In this document: positions 61,985 through 64,000 of the stretch, one piece after another
Numbering within the stretch: the first letter of the stretch is position 1
Layout of the letters: each line of letters begins with the position of its first letter
DNA from: Tepidamorphaceae bacterium
Lineage (GTDB): Bacteria > Pseudomonadota > Alphaproteobacteria > Rhizobiales > Tepidamorphaceae
DNA: 64,000 nucleotides
Assembly (NCBI GenBank): GCA_028279445.1
Contig: JANQNT010000023.1
Coordinates: forward strand, 496,001-560,000
Direction of reading: 5' to 3'
Position numbers and translations under genes: made by a program
The notes under the pieces: generated by a model
Databases searched by the model: none
The model's input: only the letters and a program-made list of their open reading frames with translations
Told to the model about the DNA's origin: nothing

Positions 61985-62427
61985 CAATCCGCCCTCGCGC
62001 TAGCTCAAGGTGCCAATAGCCGACACCACAGACCTGGTCGGATTGATTCAACGCCATGTCGTTTACTTTCCACGCGACAAAAGCGTGACACGCCTAAGAT
62101 TTTGACTTGCACATTAAATGGTGCTGCGAACAAAATAGGCGTTCCTGGCGCCATCGGGTAAGACCGATTATGCGTACAGGACCAATATCACGGTGCATGG
62201 GATGACATCTGGTCGCCCGGAGACTGTGAACAAAAACGGCGAAAAGCCGGAAAAGAATGGCGGAAACGCCGCCTGGAATAGGCGGAAACGCCGGGGGACA
62301 GTTGACGGTCGGCGCGGGCATCTCGCCCAAGCGTACTTGATCGTTTCGCAGGGATCACGTGCTTCGCCGCGGGCGGTGGGGCCGCAAGTCTGGTCGCGCG
62401 TGAGCGCGATGGGAGGCGTAAATTTCA
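61985..62427. other. Divergent control region between DMGDH-family and PotA-like genes
   Basis: No convincing gene is seen. A short open frame (62193-62492) runs into the ATPase gene in another frame and lacks support. The direct repeat GGCGGAAACGCCG (62259-62271 and 62281-62293) has palindromic character and may form hairpins in the leader of the PotA-like gene. The PotA-like start is preceded by GGGAGGCG. Confidence 0.4.
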
Positions 62428-63543
62428 ATGTCGTCCAATGGCGGTTCAGACCGCCCGTTCGTTACGTTCGAAAATGTTCAGAAGAGTTATGACGGCGAGA
62501 CGCTCGTCGTCAAAAATCTCAATCTGGAAATCCAGCGCGGCGAGTTCCTGACGCTGCTTGGCCCGTCCGGGTCTGGCAAAACCACCTGCCTGATGATGCT
62601 GGCGGGCTTCGAGACCGCCACGCACGGCGAAATCCTGCTCGATGGCCGGCCGATCAACAACGTGCCGCCGCACAAGCGCGGCATCGGCATGGTGTTCCAG
62701 AACTACGCCCTGTTCCCGCACATGACGGTTGCCGAGAACCTCGCCTTTCCCTTGCAGGTGCGTGGCCTGAGTCAGGCGGAGAGCGAGCAGAAGGTCCAGC
62801 GGGCGCTGGACATGGTGGAACTCGGAGCCTTCGGTGCGCGCCGCCCGGCGCAACTGTCCGGTGGCCAGCAGCAGCGCGTCGCGGTGGCCCGCGCGCTGGT
62901 CTTCGATCCCGATCTGGTGCTGATGGACGAGCCGCTCGGCGCGCTCGACAAGAACCTGCGCGAGCAGATGCAGTACGAGATCAAGCATATCCACGAGAAC
63001 CTCGGCGTGACCGTGGTCTACGTCACTCACGATCAGTCCGAAGCGCTGACCATGTCGGACCGCATCGCCGTCTTCAACGACGGCGTGATCCAGCAACTGG
63101 CGCAGCCCGATGTGCTCTACGAGGAGCCGGAGAACGCCTTCGTCGCGGCCTTCATCGGCGAGAACAACCGACTGCGCGGCACGGTCGCCAAGGCTGCCAA
63201 CGGCAGTGTCCAGGTGAAACTGCCGACCGGCGAACAGGTCAGCGCGCTGCCGATCAACGTGCGTGGCGTCAAGGGCGAGGAAACGACCCTGTCGCTGCGC
63301 CCGGAACGGGTGGTCGTCAATCCGCGCGGCAAGAAGGTGCCGAACGTGTTCGAGGGCCGGGTCGAAGAGGTGATCTATCTCGGCGACCACATCCGCACGC
63401 GGCTGAATGTCGCCGGCCATGACGACTTCATTGTGAAGATTCCGAATTCCGCCGACCACCCGCCGCTCAATCCCGGCGTCGACGTGAAGATCGGCTGGAG
63501 CATCGACGACTGCCGGGCGCTGGACGCGCCGGCGGGCGAGTGA
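62428..63543 (+). CDS. ABC transporter ATP-binding protein, PotA-like (second copy)
   Basis: This 371-residue ATPase has Walker A GPSGSGKTTCLMM near 49, signature LSGGQQQRVAVAR near 147, Walker B LVLMDEPLGALDKNL and a C-terminal TOBE domain (about 265-370). It is a different lineage from the PotA-like protein encoded at 26721. It is divergent from the DMGDH-family gene, so it may import betaine-like or N-methylated compounds. The binding protein gene follows 226 bases later. Confidence 0.93.
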   Translation: MSSNGGSDRPFVTFENVQKSYDGETLVVKNLNLEIQRGEFLTLLGPSGSGKTTCLMMLAGFETATHGEILLDGRPINNVPPHKRGIGMVFQNYALFPHMTVAENLAFPLQVRGLSQAESEQKVQRALDMVELGAFGARRPAQLSGGQQQRVAVARALVFDPDLVLMDEPLGALDKNLREQMQYEIKHIHENLGVTVVYVTHDQSEALTMSDRIAVFNDGVIQQLAQPDVLYEEPENAFVAAFIGENNRLRGTVAKAANGSVQVKLPTGEQVSALPINVRGVKGEETTLSLRPERVVVNPRGKKVPNVFEGRVEEVIYLGDHIRTRLNVAGHDDFIVKIPNSADHPPLNPGVDVKIGWSIDDCRALDAPAGE

Positions 63544-63769
63544 CCGAAGAACACGCCGGGCGGGCAACGCCGGCGAGGAACACATCTGCGCGGCGGCAGT
63601 GTGACGCGGAGGTCAGCGCGGCCCCCCGCTGCAAGGGGGCAACAGAGGTCCTGGGAGCGCGCGCGGGCGATCCGCGCCCGAGCCGGGGACCTGGACTTTG
63701 AGCAAAGTGCCCGGACCGGCGATCTGCGGTCGCAATCGGGGCACCGGACAACGAAGAGAGGAGCAACGC

Positions 63770-64000
63770 ATGAAAATCGGATTGAAAACGGCCATTGCTG
63801 CAGCGGTTGCCGCCACACTTGGCACCGCGGCCATGGCAGAGGGATCGCTCACGGTCGTGTCGTGGGGCGGTGCCTACACCAAGAGCCAGGTGGAGGCGTA
63901 TCACAAGCCGTTCATCGCCAAGACCGGGGTCCAGATCAAGTCTGAGGACTACAACGGCGGCATCGCCGAGATCAAAGCCCAGGTGGAAGCCGGCAACGTG
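63770..64000 (+). CDS. PotD-like solute-binding protein (partial, 3' end missing)
   Basis: ATG 63770, with AGAGAGGAG upstream, opens a frame that runs to the window edge (77 codons). A Sec signal (MKIGLKTAIAAAVAATLGTAAMA) is followed by EGSLTVVSWGGAYTKSQVEA, the start of a type II extracellular binding fold like that of PotD. It should bring substrate to the PotA-like ATPase system encoded just upstream. The permease genes would lie beyond the window. The 63544-63769 gap holds no gene. Confidence 0.9.
   Translation, partial: MKIGLKTAIAAAVAATLGTAAMAEGSLTVVSWGGAYTKSQVEAYHKPFIAKTGVQIKSEDYNGGIAEIKAQVEAGNV

Noticed and set aside
62193-62492. A 99-codon plus-strand frame before the PotA-like gene
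   Set aside because: It overlaps the ATPase gene in another frame, lacks a good ribosome-binding site and contains the GGCGGAAACGCC repeats typical of a non-coding leader.

Overview
This 64-kb window is GC-rich chromosomal DNA of an alphaproteobacterium, most likely of the order Hyphomicrobiales (Rhizobiales). The grounds are the soxG-fhs-folD layout, the many Pot-type, CUT1, FecBCD and TRAP importers with LysR, MocR and GlxA regulators, and short palindromic repeats with CCGAAAA/TTTTCGG cores of a kind I associate with that order. No phage, plasmid, integrase or CRISPR array is visible. The only mobile DNA seen is a 370-bp non-autonomous element.

Layout. (1) 1-3778: end of sarcosine oxidase (soxG), then fhs, a small chorismate-mutase/PchB-like gene and folD, a C1-folate module. 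(2) 3778-4147: a 370-bp inverted-repeat-bounded element inserted exactly where the stop codons of folD and a convergent LysR gene overlapped. (3) 5328-17986: a type I secretion operon (TolC, LssB/LapB-like ABC exporter, HlyD adaptor), divergent from a 1474-residue FecR/cadherin-like/RTX surface protein and a CHASE2 adenylate cyclase. (4) 18158-21935: an ATP-grasp, FemAB-like and flippase trio of unknown product. (5) 21938-30764: a polyamine-type ABC importer with a GMC and a DadA/PuuB-like flavoenzyme, and a MocR regulator. (6) 30912-38622: an enolase-superfamily dehydratase and aldehyde dehydrogenase, convergent with a CUT1 sugar importer and its DeoR regulator. (7) 38860-43254: creatinase, pseudoazurin, a Sel1 protein and a membrane-fused alpha/beta hydrolase. 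(8) tRNA-Gln(TTG) and tRNA-Pro(CGG). (9) 43800-52483: one full-length and one split transketolase, an SDR, a TRAP importer and a LysR regulator. (10) 52617-55073: a cupredoxin divergent from a type II sulfide:quinone oxidoreductase, around a strong palindromic operator. (11) 55096-57990: a FecBCD-type importer. (12) 58008-64000: a GbdR-like GlxA regulator, a DMGDH-family flavoenzyme and the start of a second Pot-type importer.

How it fits together. Creatinase makes sarcosine and urea, the DMGDH-family enzyme demethylates N-methylated glycines, and sarcosine oxidase together with Fhs and FolD handles the released one-carbon units. The window is therefore rich in N-methyl-amine and C1 catabolism. 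The least explained parts are the kinase-free transketolase/SDR/TRAP cluster and the ATP-grasp/FemAB/flippase cluster. The PchB-like gene inside the folate operon is also unexplained. All functions are inferred from reading the sequence; no database search was run.
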